Made by a program: the position numbers and the translations under genes
Shown here: in pieces, positions 42,000 to 52,809 of the stretch
How positions within the stretch are numbered: the stretch's first letter is position 1
How the letters are laid out: every line of letters starts with the position of its first letter
The notes under the pieces: model-generated
Told to the model about the DNA's origin: nothing
The model's input: only the letters and a program-made list of their open reading frames with translations
Database searches by the model: none
From: Effrenium voratum
Lineage: Eukaryota > Sar > Dinophyceae > Suessiales > Symbiodiniaceae
DNA: 64,000 nt
Assembly: GCA_963377175.1 (NCBI GenBank)
Contig: CAUJNA010002924.1
Coordinates: forward strand, 546,468-610,467
Direction of reading: 5' to 3'

Positions 42000-42897
42000 A
42001 CTCTATGATCTGAATTCGCCCTCTTGGCATTTCCCAAATAGTTGGTTCCGTGCCATACTCACATTCCCCTTTTCACATGTTCCACTTCTCTCCAAATTAG
42101 GCACGCCGAAGCTCAAAACAACTTGTCACCCGAGTTTTGGACTGGGATAGGTTAGACAGGTTAGACTTCTTGGCCCACCTCTAGGATACAGAGAAAAAGA
42201 TAAGGTATGTTCAGATTATGTGTTGAAATATGCAGCCTACCCCACTACCCGAAAACCACAAATAGTTTTGAGACCCCTGTTTGAGTAGCACCCACTCCTG
42301 GGCGCATTGTGCAAACTGCTCATGGTGGCATGTGTGCCTCATTTCGATCGGAGAGGACCTTCCATTTCTTCCCACACGTCCTCTAAGGGCTCAGCGACAA
42401 ACGCGCTGAACAACTATACCCAGTGGATCCATGTAATTACCAGCATAGTATGCAACCAAGCGAACCACCCTCTCAAGATCAAAAGCACCATGACTGGCCA
42501 TGGCCTCCTTCAATTGCAACTGAGATCCACACGGATACCATGAGACGCCTTTGCCTTGAACTATGCAAACTAAAATGACTAATTGGAGAGACTGTCTTCT
42601 TAAATGGACCCTAGTTGTTCGCTTCTTCCATGGCTCAACAAGGAGTGCCAATCTGAGGAAGATGCAAGGAGTCCCTTAAAGGGATCCAATAATTCAAGGG
42701 ACCAATGTGCAGCTCTCTCCAAAGGGCTTCACATGGCTTCACAATCTATCGAAACGAAATTGATGAAACTCCAGTCCTGACATTGATGGCGTTGGCACTG
42801 GTGGACAATAACTAATTATTCACAATGCAATCGAACTGCTGCACCGCCCAAATCACCCGCTCTAGAGGAAATGTTGCTCAACCACCACCCATCGATT
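42000..42897. other. No gene assigned
   Basis: Probable 3' flank of the gene ending at 42898. Nothing recognised. Confidence 0.35.
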
Positions 42898-42961
42898 TCA
42901 AACGGATTCGAAGTCGCGAATGGCCTGAATCAGCTGCTGCAACTCCGGGCTCATCTTGCGC
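42898..42961 (-). CDS. Terminal exon, helical C-terminus
   Basis: Acceptor TCAAAG, then the minus frame RKMSPELQQLIQAIRDFESV and stop at 42898-42900. 64 bp in phase. Probable 3' end of a long minus-strand gene that extends to the right. No family is recognised. Confidence 0.55.
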
Positions 42962-43132
42962 CTTTGAGTGGCTGACGCCAAGCACCCAAGGGATGTGCTG
43001 AGGCAAACAACTTTTATGGCCACTTGGATTCATTTGGTACCTCACAAGGTCCCGAAGGACCCTTAGGGAAAGAAACGGTGGACAACAACGCCGTCAAAGC
43101 ATCAGCCCTGGAAAACAACTTGAAGCAAATAC

Positions 43133-43819
43133 ATGAATTCATTCCTCGTTTTGGTCCTGCTTCGCGAATATGACATCAAACATGTCAAAGGGACGACCAG
43201 CCAGTGTGAAGAGCTGCCAGGCGCAGTATGCCACCTTCCCTCAGACTGCCTGGGGTTCTCCCCCAATGTCCAACTGTCCCAACCCAAAAAAAGGCGTGCG
43301 AGCTCGCTCGCTCTGGGCACTCCGACACCGCCCGGCAAGTTCAGTCTTTCCAAGGTCCCGACGGCTCCCGGCCCTTGCCCAACTGGTGAAAGGGCGCTGC
43401 CTCAAGATCAAGTCATGAGGCCGATTGAGCAGCACACAAAATCCATTGGCTTTTGGCCATGTGTGCTGCGTTGCATGTATCAAGCGGCCTACTTCGCAAA
43501 ACACACATTGGAGCTCGGCAAACGGCTGCAAACCCTGGTTCAAAAATCGCAACCGTTCAGTATGAAAGCTAGACAGTGGCAACTTGTTCACGACAATCAA
43601 GCGGCAAGTTCGCTTCCTCAGCTTCGGCTCGAAAGTAGCGAAGACAAACTGTTCTTTGCAGAAAGAAACAAACGATCGTCGGAACTCCATTGTGGATCTT
43701 TCAAAGTGATTGGGCATAATCCCTGTGACAATCACCAACTGAATACACATCCTTGCAAGGACAGTTTAAGCAGCTCCTTCGTGTTGCAAAGAAGTGCGGC
43801 CCGGGATACGTGTCCGTAA
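43133..43819. other. Long open frames on both strands, strand undecided
   Basis: A 228-codon + frame (43133-43819) overlaps a 169-codon minus frame (43241-43750, with AELQCVFCEVGRLIHATQHT and RRDLGKTELAGRCRSAQSER). Neither is recognised. Neighbouring exons favour the minus strand, but the + frame is the longest non-satellite frame in the window. Confidence 0.35.
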
Positions 43820-43934
43820 GTACAGTTTAGCTACATGTCCTCGGCTACTCTGTTGAGCCCGCATCACTGATTCAAGAAGCAAGGAGGTGTACTCCGCGAA
43901 GCAATGGCACGTCAGTATCGCATAACTATGCCTT

Positions 43935-44049
43935 GGTCCTCCAGTAGAGAGGTTAGAATAAGGGTACCCTTATTTTCTGTAGTCTATTTTACTAGGGGAA
44001 CCCTCCCAACCAAAAAAGGGGTGAGAAAGGGCACTACTGGGGGACCTAG
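43935..44049. repeat. Family H element (H2)
   Basis: GGTCCTCCAGTAGAGAGG to CTACTGGGGGACCTAG (inverted ends), interior TCTATTTTACTAGGGGAACC. Confidence 0.7.
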
Positions 44050-45047
44050 ATGCATAACAAATGTCTGGCTAATTTTGCGTTCCTTTGGACTTTCAGCTTG
44101 ATTCAACGGACAGGCTGATGTTACATGTTTTGTCTTTTGCGTCTCAGGCGAGGGCTCGAAATCCGCAAGTTGACTGGGCGTGCTGCGATCAGCCTTCAAA
44201 CTTTGAAGCCAATGGATCCGCTTGAATTGCCCGAAGCGCAAGTCAGTCTCAAGCGCCTACGGGTTTATGCCAAACCAAAAGGTCCCCCCCCAAACTGGTG
44301 CTCCCTTTGGTGTCCCTTTCAAGCAACCCCACAAAGGGTCGCAACGTATCCCAGGAGCCTTTCTCTCAGCTCCCAGCACCCAGTCGCACGAGAGGTGGCC
44401 GCTCTTCACCCGCCTGCGAATCGCCATGCTAGCCTCCCCTAAGGGTCCTCAGTGGATCCCAGCTACCGTACCCTTCGCCATTTTCCTTTTGGTTTTCAAA
44501 GGCTGGGACCCCCCTTGAAGTTTCCGACTTCACAGGTAACGGATCCGCATGCCTTGTGAGGATGTACCAAATGACCCTCTTTTGGGCTCCTCAAGTACTT
44601 GGACCCTCAGAAGGTACCACACCAAAAACCTGGCTCAGCTGGACTCCAGACTAAATGCCTTCCTGCTTTGTACGGACTGGAAAGCAAACACCGTCATTGC
44701 ACCATTGTGCCTTGCTGGATGCTCGGCTACGCGGCTTGAACAGGCAGGCGCGGCTACATCCACAGCCTACTCTGTTGGACACTCTCAGAACTTGGAGAAA
44801 CTCGAAGAATCGACAATCCGTGTTCCGATCCGGCACAACGGGAGCGTGCCAGAACCACAACCAGCACGGAAAACGCACGCCGGGTTTGCTGCGAACACCT
44901 ATGACACAAGCTGAACCAGGCAAGCATCTAGCAGCTCTCTGCTGAAAATCAGCATGCTGGCTTGTCTGCCTTTTCTGGGGCACACTCCTTTAAACATGAT
45001 CCAAGCAAACATGGTTGAGGCTGCAGCTACTGGACTACTTTCCAGTC

Positions 45048-45120
45048 CTGTGAGCAGAATTGTCGCTTCCAGCCTCCTTGATGGAAGTCTCAATGAAGTT
45101 TTGCAGCTCCTGAACCTCAA
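45048..45120 (-). CDS. Internal exon, amphipathic helix
   Basis: The minus frame reads EVQELQNFIETSIKEAGSDN, SAH between acceptor CGGAAG|TT and CACAG|GACTGG. The donor would be GA type. Very exon-like composition. No family is recognised. Confidence 0.5.
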
Positions 45121-45480
45121 CTTCCGTTGCAGTTCACTGCCAAGCGACCTGCCTCCCGAGCAACAGCGCACAGCGGCGAGCAAATCTGGGCTATGCCCCG
45201 AAGCAGGGCCTGCAAACTCTCGTGGAGTGGGCAACTTGGCACCCTGCCGGATCACAATCTTCTGAAGCCTGGCATCGATGAGCTTGCGTGGCCAAAAACG
45301 TTCGGGTCAAATCCTTTATCTAGGTGACAACTCTGCCACAAATACATTCAGCGGATCTCCAACATTGCAACATAGATCGCACCCAACATCCTGCTTCCGT
45401 ACAGAGAAGGATCTTGGTGCAGATTAGCTCAGTACTACTGCGCTGCACATCTCGCCTGATGGAGGCAACAACACCATCAA

Positions 45481-45630
45481 TCATATCTGAATATATCTCT
45501 GCGCACATTCATGTGCGCGCATCTTCTGCATTTCAACATCGATGGTGGCTTCTGAAGCGACGCCTTTGCCACACCTTCGAGATCGTACCTCGCGTGGCGG
45601 GCTTGGCGAGGGCTGTTCGGCCATTGAGGT
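45481..45630 (-). CDS. Candidate terminal exon or small gene, helical
   Basis: From an ATG at about 45628 the minus frame reads MAEQPSPSPPREVRSRRCGK, GVASEATIDVEMQKMRAHEC, AQRYIQI and stops at 45481-45483. Upstream frame continues to 45756, but this part looks most coding. No family is recognised. Confidence 0.5.
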   Translation of the reverse strand, partial: TSMAEQPSPSPPREVRSRRCGKGVASEATIDVEMQKMRAHECAQRYIQI

Positions 45631-45938
45631 GACTGCGTGAGCGGTTCCAACTAAAAATGGTCGGTGTCCTTCCTCCACCAAAAGGTCTTGGGTCAAGCAA
45701 ACAACCAAAAAGAACAAAAGAAGAGGCCGGGTCTTGGGCCAAACAAGCCAAAACACACGCCCAAAGGAGAGGCAAAGGCCATATTTGTCGTATTAAAGGC
45801 GAGGGGGAAAAATATGTCGCACTGCATGTTCCGAAGCCAGGAGGTCTCGTAGACCGCCAGCTTGCGGAGCCCGTCTCGGAGACATTGGCCGCGCCTCGGC
45901 GAAAAGAAAAACCGTGCGTCGATTAGATCCGCGAGAGA

Positions 45939-46188
45939 CATGTGGCTGTGGGTCAAAACCCTGTACCCCTGGTGAACATCAAAATAGGTGGCAAATGGAT
46001 GTTCATCCACCCCAAAAATGGAGCCATAGGCTATGCCCTATGGCCATGTGGGTCCAAAATAGGGAAACCCCTAAATGGGTGTGGGTCGAAAATGGGTACC
46101 AAAAAGGCCCAAAATGGGTTGCCCTGGAGAATGCAACCAAGGACTAAAATCTGTGTTCCCCTGGTGGTCTAATGTTGACCCATTGCCA
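45939..46188 (-). repeat. Composite of nested family A elements (A9)
   Basis: CATGTGGCTGTGGGTCAAAA starts an A-I-like unit (GTACCCCTGGTGAACATC). A second end CCATGTGGGTCCAAAAT lies near 46043, and an A-II unit (ATGGGTGTGGGTCGAAAATG to GACCCATTGCCA) ends near 46188. Confidence 0.7.
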
Positions 46189-46332
46189 AATTGCCCCCTG
46201 GTAAATGGAAACGATGAGTATGCGCATGGGTATGAATTTTAAGTAGGGACCCGAAATGGTAGACATCGGAATTCGGTGGGGATTCATGTCCACCGACCAC
46301 TTTTGAGGTGGTTCCCCATTAAAATGTCTAGC

Positions 46333-46440
46333 CATATATGGGTGTGGGTCCTAAATAGGGTAATACGTAAATGGTTCCCTGGTAACTGGAAACAAAAAAC
46401 CTGCGGTCCATATCCTGGTGGCTTAATTTTGACCCATGCA
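46333..46440 (-). repeat. Family A-II element (A10)
   Basis: CATATATGGGTGTGGGTCCT to TTTTGACCCATGCA. Interior GGTTCCCTGGTAACTGGAAA. Confidence 0.8.
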
Positions 46441-46443
46441 ATT

Positions 46444-46570
46444 TTAGTGAGCTTGAATCTGTCTTGAACGCATTGCAAACACGAACGGATCAAGGCACTC
46501 AGCAACCACTTCCCCAAAACATGGGCAAAGGCTGAACTGCTCGTAGCCAGAGCCCGCGCCCACTCCAAGC
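46444..46570 (-). CDS. Candidate exon next to A10, Cys-containing
   Basis: The minus frame reads GSGYEQFSLCPCFGEVVAEC, LDPFVFAMRSRQIQAH and meets TAA just before A10. Good coding look, but another minus frame overlaps. Splicing would have to occur a few codons before the stop if A10 is intronic. No family is recognised. Confidence 0.4.
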
Positions 46571-46872
46571 CCGGCAGGGAGGAGTGCTCTTTTGTCTGCG
46601 CGATACTTATTCACATTGAACACCGCGCCCTGAGCATGTGGCACGCGCAAGTCCTGGATCCCACGCTTTTTTGGTCTCAAACTCTTCCATGGAGCTGGTC
46701 ACAACCAACCGCTGCCAAAAGCTCAGGAGGTGAAACGGGCGCCATACGCCACTCACTCACTCCGCACAGCCCACCAACTCAGTGCCAAGGCGGCACAAGT
46801 TGTAGCCGAAGTCGAAGCTGCAGGGCGCCTGCAGCTCTTTTCTGCAAAAGACGAAGACAAAGGCGAGGGAGG

Positions 46873-46957
46873 GGAGGGGGAGGGAGCCCAAATAAGCCCG
46901 TGTTAAGCATTTGATAAGGCCTTATTTAGGGCTTATTTGGGCTCCCTCACCCTCCCC
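46873..46957. repeat. Palindromic repeat with TAAGGCCTTA core (G2)
   Basis: GGAGCCCAAATAAGCCC... and GGGCTTATTTGGGCTCC are inverted around GATAAGGCCTTATTTAGG. Same design as 11681-11818. Confidence 0.75.
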
Positions 46958-47215
46958 CCAGCCCCCATGATTTCTTTGGGAGACTGCCCATTTTGCAGGG
47001 CTCCCTCATTTTAAGACACGCCCAAATGGTGCCGCCGCAGAGGAGCTGACAGGCAGTTTTGGGAATGAAGCCACGGCTCTGATTGGACACTGCACGGGCA
47101 ACAGCACCATCCAGTCCACAACATGTCAGCACCACCAATTAAATCATCATCCTAAATGACACCCCTCAAATAAGTTAGAGGTTGAAGGATGCGAGCGAGA
47201 CACGAACGCAACTAG

Positions 47216-47353
47216 GGCAGTGACCCATATGGTCTTGTTCTCCGACTTGGCAAAGCTGCCGTAGTAGTGGGAGTCACAATCCTCCTCCGTGGGCTGATTT
47301 TTCTTGCGTCTCTCACGCGCTAACTCAAGCAACTGGCAATCAGCACCTTCCAT
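47216..47353 (-). CDS. Candidate exon, unknown protein
   Basis: The minus frame reads MEGADCQLLELARERRKKNQ, PTEEDCDSHYYGSFAKSENK, TIWV. Helical, charged and strongly exon-like. The ATG could be a start or an internal Met. No family is recognised. Confidence 0.5.
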
Positions 47354-47588
47354 CAGTATGGCTCAGCAAAAAGGAGAAACAAACAACACTCTCTATATCT
47401 TTACCCAATCACCCAAACAAAGAAAAAACCGTTGAGCCACACATGCCGCAAAAGCATGTGTCTCGCCCAGATGCCCAGTGGCCATGGCAAAAAGGGAATC
47501 ATTTTTTTGTTGGTTGACTTTAAAGGGGAACCCTTCCCAAAAAAAAAGGGAACATGGGCTTTGGCCTGGAGATGTCTCGGTTGCTTTA

Positions 47589-47660
47589 TGCTCCCCTGCT
47601 AAAAGTTTAACTTTTGATGGTTCTATGGAAAACCCGTTAATTGGCAAAAGTTGAAGTCCT
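47589..47660. repeat. Family M repeat (M4)
   Basis: CTCCCCTGCTAAAAGTTTAA to AATTGGCAAAAGTTGAAG. Inverted relative to M1-M3. Confidence 0.6.
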
Positions 47661-47998
47661 AACATCCAAGCAAAATGCGCCAACGATTCATTCAACTCAT
47701 ATATCGCGGCCTGGCAATGGCCTTGGGAGTGCCAAGCAGCAGGAGCTGGAGCCGATCGATTGTGGAGCAAAAACGACCAGCGCAGCGCACATGCGGAGGC
47801 AAGTGGGTGCGTCAACACAAGCAAAGCAACCGACATGCTGGTCTTCCTTGCGGTTTCCCTTGCCAAGGTGAACCTGTTGCCCCGAAAAACTGGTCTCAAC
47901 TTCTGGCTGAAATACGGACACCCAACCACTAAACCAACTCAAAACGGAAAACCAAAGGAGCCGGATGGGTTCGGAACCACCAAGAACAAACACATCAC

Positions 47999-48063
47999 CC
48001 AAATCGATGTCGTCGAGCTCCTTGGACAGCGAGTTGCAGGTGCCGTCGCTCAGCTTTGTGAGA
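47999..48063 (-). CDS. Internal exon, acidic
   Basis: Acceptor TGCGGAG|TC, donor TTGG|GTGATG. The minus frame reads LTKLSDGTCNSLSKELDDID, LG. Canonical signals on both sides. No family is recognised. Confidence 0.5.
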
Positions 48064-48151
48064 CTCCGCAGCTTGCTGCAGCCTGCGGAGGGATTCGAGT
48101 GGCGCCCGACATGACACGTGGCCTTCGGATATTTGTTGTTCTCTAAAAATA

Positions 48152-48324
48152 ATATAGCCATGGGTCAAAATCCAGCATCTCCTACTGTGGATGGACGAAA
48201 TCCTGCACCACCTAGGAAACCCTGGAATCATGTTTTCTCTGTAAATAGCAACGAACCATGGTTTCAAACTGGTGCAGGATTTCGTCCATCCACAGTACCA
48301 TTGGTTTTGAACCACAGCCATATG
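48152..48324. repeat. Family A element with inverted internal arms (A11)
   Basis: ATAGCCATGGGTCAAAATCC and TTTGAACCACAGCCATATG at the ends. Internally TACTGTGGATGGACGAAATC and GATTTCGTCCATCCACAGTA form a second inverted pair. Confidence 0.8.
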
Positions 48325-48649
48325 TTCGAATTGGGCCGTCCCACGGTTTCGCCAAAAATAGTCTGGGTAACTTTGGGTTGTCCCCCCATGTCGTCCCTAA
48401 ACCAACCGTGGACCAATCATGGTGGGAGTTGCCTACAGGCCTCCGGCCAAACCGAGAAAGGGGCAACCGAGAAACATGTACATAGAGTTCTGGGCGCACT
48501 CATCTCCAGCAAGCTGTCCTCACTCTACGTGAGTCCTAAAGCGCGCAAGGTCCCAATAAATTGAATGACTGCAGCATGGCGAACTTGCCCTTGAAAGTCA
48601 GAACCCCAGAGAAAGGTGGGACAAATAAAACATCCGGCTGATTCTGACA

Positions 48650-48700
48650 ATCGTTGGCCTTCGGGCTCGCAGCATCTCTCGTCGTCGCTGGGGCTAAGCG
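48650..48700 (-). CDS. Partial Cys module exon (C1)
   Basis: The minus frame LSPSDDERCCEPEG has the double Cys (48669-48674) in the same local context as the other modules (acidic residue, CC, E-P) but no third Cys three residues later. Either a degenerate module or an exon cut within it. Confidence 0.3.
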
Positions 48701-49439
48701 CAGATCCTCAGCCGAAAGTTGTTGGCTTCGCAACAATTCGGATGGGTGAAGCCCTATCAAAGCTCTGATAAACCACCTCCCAACTGGGGCAGGATTTCTC
48801 CATTCACAGTTCCCTTTGCCTCTTTTGTTAGTTCTGCTTTGCTTAGCAGGGTTAGCTTTGAATAGATGGATTCCGCCGATTTCAGTTGGGTTCGACTCGA
48901 ATCACATGCGTGCTTTTAGGAGGGACGCCTAGGATGAGACCGAAGTCCTTGATCGAGTCAACACGGAAAACCAGGCTGTTGCAGCGACGCGCCGTCCTGC
49001 TTCATTTGCGGGTCGGCTCACTGTTTCGAGCGGACAAAGAAGCAGCGCCTTTTCCAGCTGCGAAAGTGAGCTACGGATCGAGCCGTCAAAAGTGGGGAAC
49101 CCCCTTTCTGCTTCCACTGTTGAAAAAGTCGGCGGCGCCCTGAAGTCCATAGACTCCAAACCCGTTCGAAGGACCAGCTTCTAACTTCGAGAACGAGCAA
49201 AAAGCACAAGGAACACAGCCCGCCTAGAATCGACCCCGGAGTAATAAAACCTCTGCTTATTCCCTCCAAAAGTGAGGATTCCCCACTAAACCCAAGGAGT
49301 AACACCCCGAAAAAAGAACAGCAACACAGAAAATTGGGGTTTGTCAAATTAATCCGGGGTCAACATTAATTACGGCTTCTATAAGGAACTTACGGCCCAC
49401 AAATCGGACCCCGGCCGCGGCCTTTTTCGGTTCGGCCGC

Positions 49440-49522
49440 GGCGCGGCCCTCCACCGCCCGAAGGCCCTTGGAGCAGCTGTGGAGGCTGCAGGTCTTCTGG
49501 CAGCACTCGCCGTTGCTCCGGC
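49440..49522 (-). CDS. Cys module exon (C2)
   Basis: After CTTCAG the minus frame reads RSNGECCQKTCSLHSCSKGL: CC-x3-C-x4-C-x2-G (CC at 49500-49505). It continues RAVEGRAA. One of the repeated modules; function unknown. Confidence 0.5.
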
Positions 49523-50224
49523 CTGAAGGCTCGAGGCTCGAAGGCTCGAAGGCTCGAATCCAGCGGTGCTATGGGTCTGCAAATTGTTTGGTCCACCCGA
49601 AATGGCGGACATGGATCACTTCTGAGGCGGTTCCCAATGGCCATGTGTGACTCGGCCAAGCCTCATAGCCAGGGGTGCCAAGGTACATACCCCTTTTACA
49701 TACCCCAAAAGGGCAAATGAACCCCTGAAAGGCCTGCTGATGTTCATACCATATCCTCTCCCCGAAAGGGGTGTATACCCCTTATAAAGTGGGATGGACA
49801 CCACGAAAGCCAAGGGGTACTTCCACCCTTAGATCGAAGGTTCGACACGTTCGAAGCACAGAAGCCGCAGGCTTCGGACTGGCCAAGTCCATTTGCTTCT
49901 CTGCTATGGGTCTTCCCCGAAAAAAGTAGAACGCCCACTCTGGAAGTGAGTGCTGTCATGCTGCACCGACCATGCCCATCACATGTGAAAGCCTGTTCTC
50001 CCACGCACTTGTACTCCCTGGCTAAGGCAGGTCACCGAAGGCACCAGCTCCAGCGTTGGCATAACCAGCCTTAGAGTGGTCATATATCTGCAAGAAACAA
50101 ACAAACAGTCATGAACAAGCTGTTGTTCACTTTGTGCGCTTGCGGTCAATGCTGTGCTGTCTTGAACCAATGATGATTCAATCATCTAGAACATATCATA
50201 CATCACATGCTGCCTCCAAGGAGC

Positions 50225-50285
50225 AATGCTGCAATTATGCGATGAGCAGGGCGGCAAGCAGCAAAAATCCTCCGAGCTGCTGATC
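50225..50285 (-). CDS. Cys module exon (C3)
   Basis: The minus frame reads SSEDFCCLPPCSSHNCSIAP-W, with CC at 50258-50263 and Cys spacing identical to C2. Boundaries estimated. Found only through the motif, since no long frame marks it. Confidence 0.45.
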
Positions 50286-50696
50286 TCATTACGCTTTGCC
50301 TCGGTTACAATCATCAATCAATGTGCTCAGCACTTCATCCACATGATGACACATGTTCCACTTTGATTTGCATTCATAGAAGGCATGAAAGCCAAGAATG
50401 GCAAATCAAACTTGCAACCCTTTACTTTCAGCACCGGACGTCACAACAACCTCACAACAACTTCACAACAACTTGCGTCTTGTTTGTTGCTGAGCGTAAA
50501 GAAACAGTGCATCATCTGAATCAGCGACCCTTTGGAACATTATTCGTGGCGATTTATGTCCACCAACCACTACTTTTGAATGGTTCCAACTCCCAAACGT
50601 TCTAGCTAGATTTCGCCAACCCCAAAATCTAAAAAACAATCGTATGAGTCCCCCAAAATGGCACCGGTGTCCTTTGGGCTGGCGACAAAAAAAGAA

Positions 50697-50808
50697 CTCA
50701 GTTGCCCAAAGGACCCGGAAATAAAAGGTTGACCTTTTGGCACCATGTCTAAAGATGGACCAAAACGAGAAAACCAAAAGGTTAAAAGGTCGGCTTTGGG
50801 CAACTGAG
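50697..50808. repeat. Family C inverted-repeat element (C-el1)
   Basis: CTCAGTTGCCCAAAG and CTTTGGGCAACTGAG are perfect 15-bp inverted ends. Length 112 bp; also inverted AAAAGGTTGACC / AAAAGGTCGGC parts. Copy at 61010-61121 has the same length. It lies directly downstream of the C4 exon. Confidence 0.9.
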
Positions 50809-50821
50809 AGAAAGCTCTCCC

Positions 50822-50908
50822 TGAGTGCCCGGCGGGATCCGCCGTCCAGCCCTCCGGGCATTGCACTTGTTGGCATTGCATCAAGCAGCAGGTCTCATCG
50901 GAAGGGTC
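50822..50908 (-). CDS. Cys module exon (C4)
   Basis: Acceptor CCAAG|GACC, minus frame DPSDETCCLMQCQQVQCPEG, WTADPAGHSGRA. CC-x3-C-x4-C-x2-GW followed by TADPAGHSG, which parallels YTANPSYVGNTG of module C10. Confidence 0.6.
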
Positions 50909-51268
50909 CTTGGTGCCCGGCCGGTTCCACGAACACGGACGTGGCACGGCTCAACCGCTCACATGGTTCTGCTTGGGCGGGTCTTACTAGAGTACCCCAA
51001 CACTGGTGGCTTTTCCTTCCTAAAACGGCTACCCACAAAAAGACACAACCATTTGGGCCACTCATGGCGTGCTTGTTAACACCTCCCAATCGACATTTTA
51101 CTGGGGGTCTTCATTGACAGGAGGGAAGTTGGAGAATGGACAACTCTGCATTGAACTCAACTAGACATATATATATATATGGTCACCCCCCCCCAGGGCC
51201 TACCTTTGCCCTCTTCTAGTTGAAGGTGTCAACTCTACTCTGTGTGCCTCTTTCTATATATATCCTGA

Positions 51269-51360
51269 CTCCCACTAACATGGCACCTGACAGGGGGTCC
51301 CTACAAGAGGGAAATGATCTTCCAGGTACCCTCCCGCAGGTGCTATGTTAGTGGAAGGGA
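51269..51360. repeat. Inverted-repeat element related to family D (D')
   Basis: CCCACTAACATGGCACCTG and CAGGTGCTATGTTAGTGG are inverted; a middle GGTACCCTCCCGC recalls the family D end. Confidence 0.65.
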
Positions 51361-51385
51361 GGGGGTATATATATATATATATGTA

Positions 51386-51497
51386 TATACGGGTGTGGGT
51401 CAAAATGAAACCTCTCGGGGACCGCAGGTTTTAGTCCATGTTTCCATTTGCCAGGGCAACCCACTTTGGGTACCTGCTTTTGACCCACAGCCATACA
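51386..51497 (+). repeat. Family A-II element, opposite orientation (A12)
   Basis: TATACGGGTGTGGGTCAAAA to TTTTGACCCACAGCCATA. Interior CGCAGGTTTTAGTCCATG reads in the orientation of A3, an exception in this part. TA microsatellites flank it on both sides. Confidence 0.8.
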
Positions 51498-51499
51498 TA

Positions 51500-52698
51500 C
51501 ACATCTATATATATATATATACATGTGTATATATATATATATATATATATATGCCGCCCTGGAGAAAACCCGCCTGCTCGGGTTCCCACCGGGTCAGCAG
51601 CAGCGGGCCAAACGGGGGTTACAACGGGGTGCGATAGAGCAAACCACCCCCCTGAAAGCAAGTTATGGATGGTTGCGAAACCGTGGTTGAAACCATGATT
51701 TGTCGGTATTTACGTGGAAAGTATCATTCCCAGTGCTTGTTTGGTGGGATTTCGTCCATCCACAGTGGTCAGGAAGGCTTCTAGGCTCTACAGTAATTAG
51801 TCAGAATGCCCAAACATGTTTGACATCACGACATCAATTCCAGGAGATCTGGGCGTGTCTGTTTGAGGCTACAATTTGTGAACGGTGTTCGTCCTTTTTC
51901 AAAAGGAGAACCAAAACAAAACACACCTTTGTTGTCACCTATCTTGAGACAACCTCAACTATAAGACTATGCTCACAGCAGCAAGCCTTCAATTTCCTTC
52001 AGCCTGCCTCTCTACGCCAACGGCTTCCGAAGGTTCAAACTCAATCTGATGCCGTCAGAACTTCGAATCAATGGGTCGCCCTTTTTCAGGGCACCTTGTT
52101 TGAGCTGGGCTCTATTGGGAGCTCAAAGGGAAACCACCGATTTTGGGGAGACATCCACATGAGACATACCATGAAAAACAATATCATGCTGCAAACTGGT
52201 TGCCGCACTACAAAATGCATACAGGATTCAAACAAGTCGTCCTTGCTGACATCCTTGGACCATCCAGCGCCGCACTCCTGAGACGAGCGAAACAAGGATG
52301 TCATGACGTGTCTGTAAATCAACAGCACGGAAAAGAGCCAACTGGATCTGAAAGAATTGGGCAGCTGAAGGGGTGCCCACAACCGAGTGACTTTTACTTC
52401 TACCAAGATTGTTATGAAGCTGTGTATAGCCCTACTATACTCCCCCCATGAAACCGACTAGTAAAAACCTACTAAAATAGGCCACTGGAGGTTGTTTGCG
52501 CTCAACCGGATCTGCTATTCAAGCGGATTTACATGGAAACGGATTGGCTGAGTTCAAAGGGAACCCACTGGCTGGAACTCATCCAATCGCACTGCTACCC
52601 AAACTGCGATCGAATGTTCTCAAAGGGACCCTAGAAATACTCATGGCCGGTGTTTCTTTCGGTTTCCAAGCCAGTCAAAAGGGGGGTCCTAGTTTAAC
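51500..52698. other. TA microsatellite and unassigned sequence
   Basis: 51503-51552 is a (TA)n tract. GATTTCGTCCATCCACAGTG at about 51750 is a lone arm of the A11 interior. A 193-codon + frame (51700-52281) is open but opposite to neighbouring exons and unrecognised. Confidence 0.35.
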
Positions 52699-52807
52699 CT
52701 CGGCCAGGGCGCATGGTGTCGGCAAAGTGGCTCGCAGCAGTCGTCAGCTTTGTCCGCCTTGCGGTGCCGCTTCTTCGCCGGGATCTCCCACCCGTGCTGC
52801 TCATCAC
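52699..52807 (-). CDS. Cys module exon (C5)
   Basis: Acceptor CTCCGAG|GT, donor CCGAG|GTTAAAC. The minus frame reads GDEQHGWEIPAKKRHRKADK, ADDCCEPLCRHHAPW. CC-x3-C is kept, the fourth Cys is absent. CC at 52734-52739. Confidence 0.6.
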
Positions 52808-52809
52808 CT

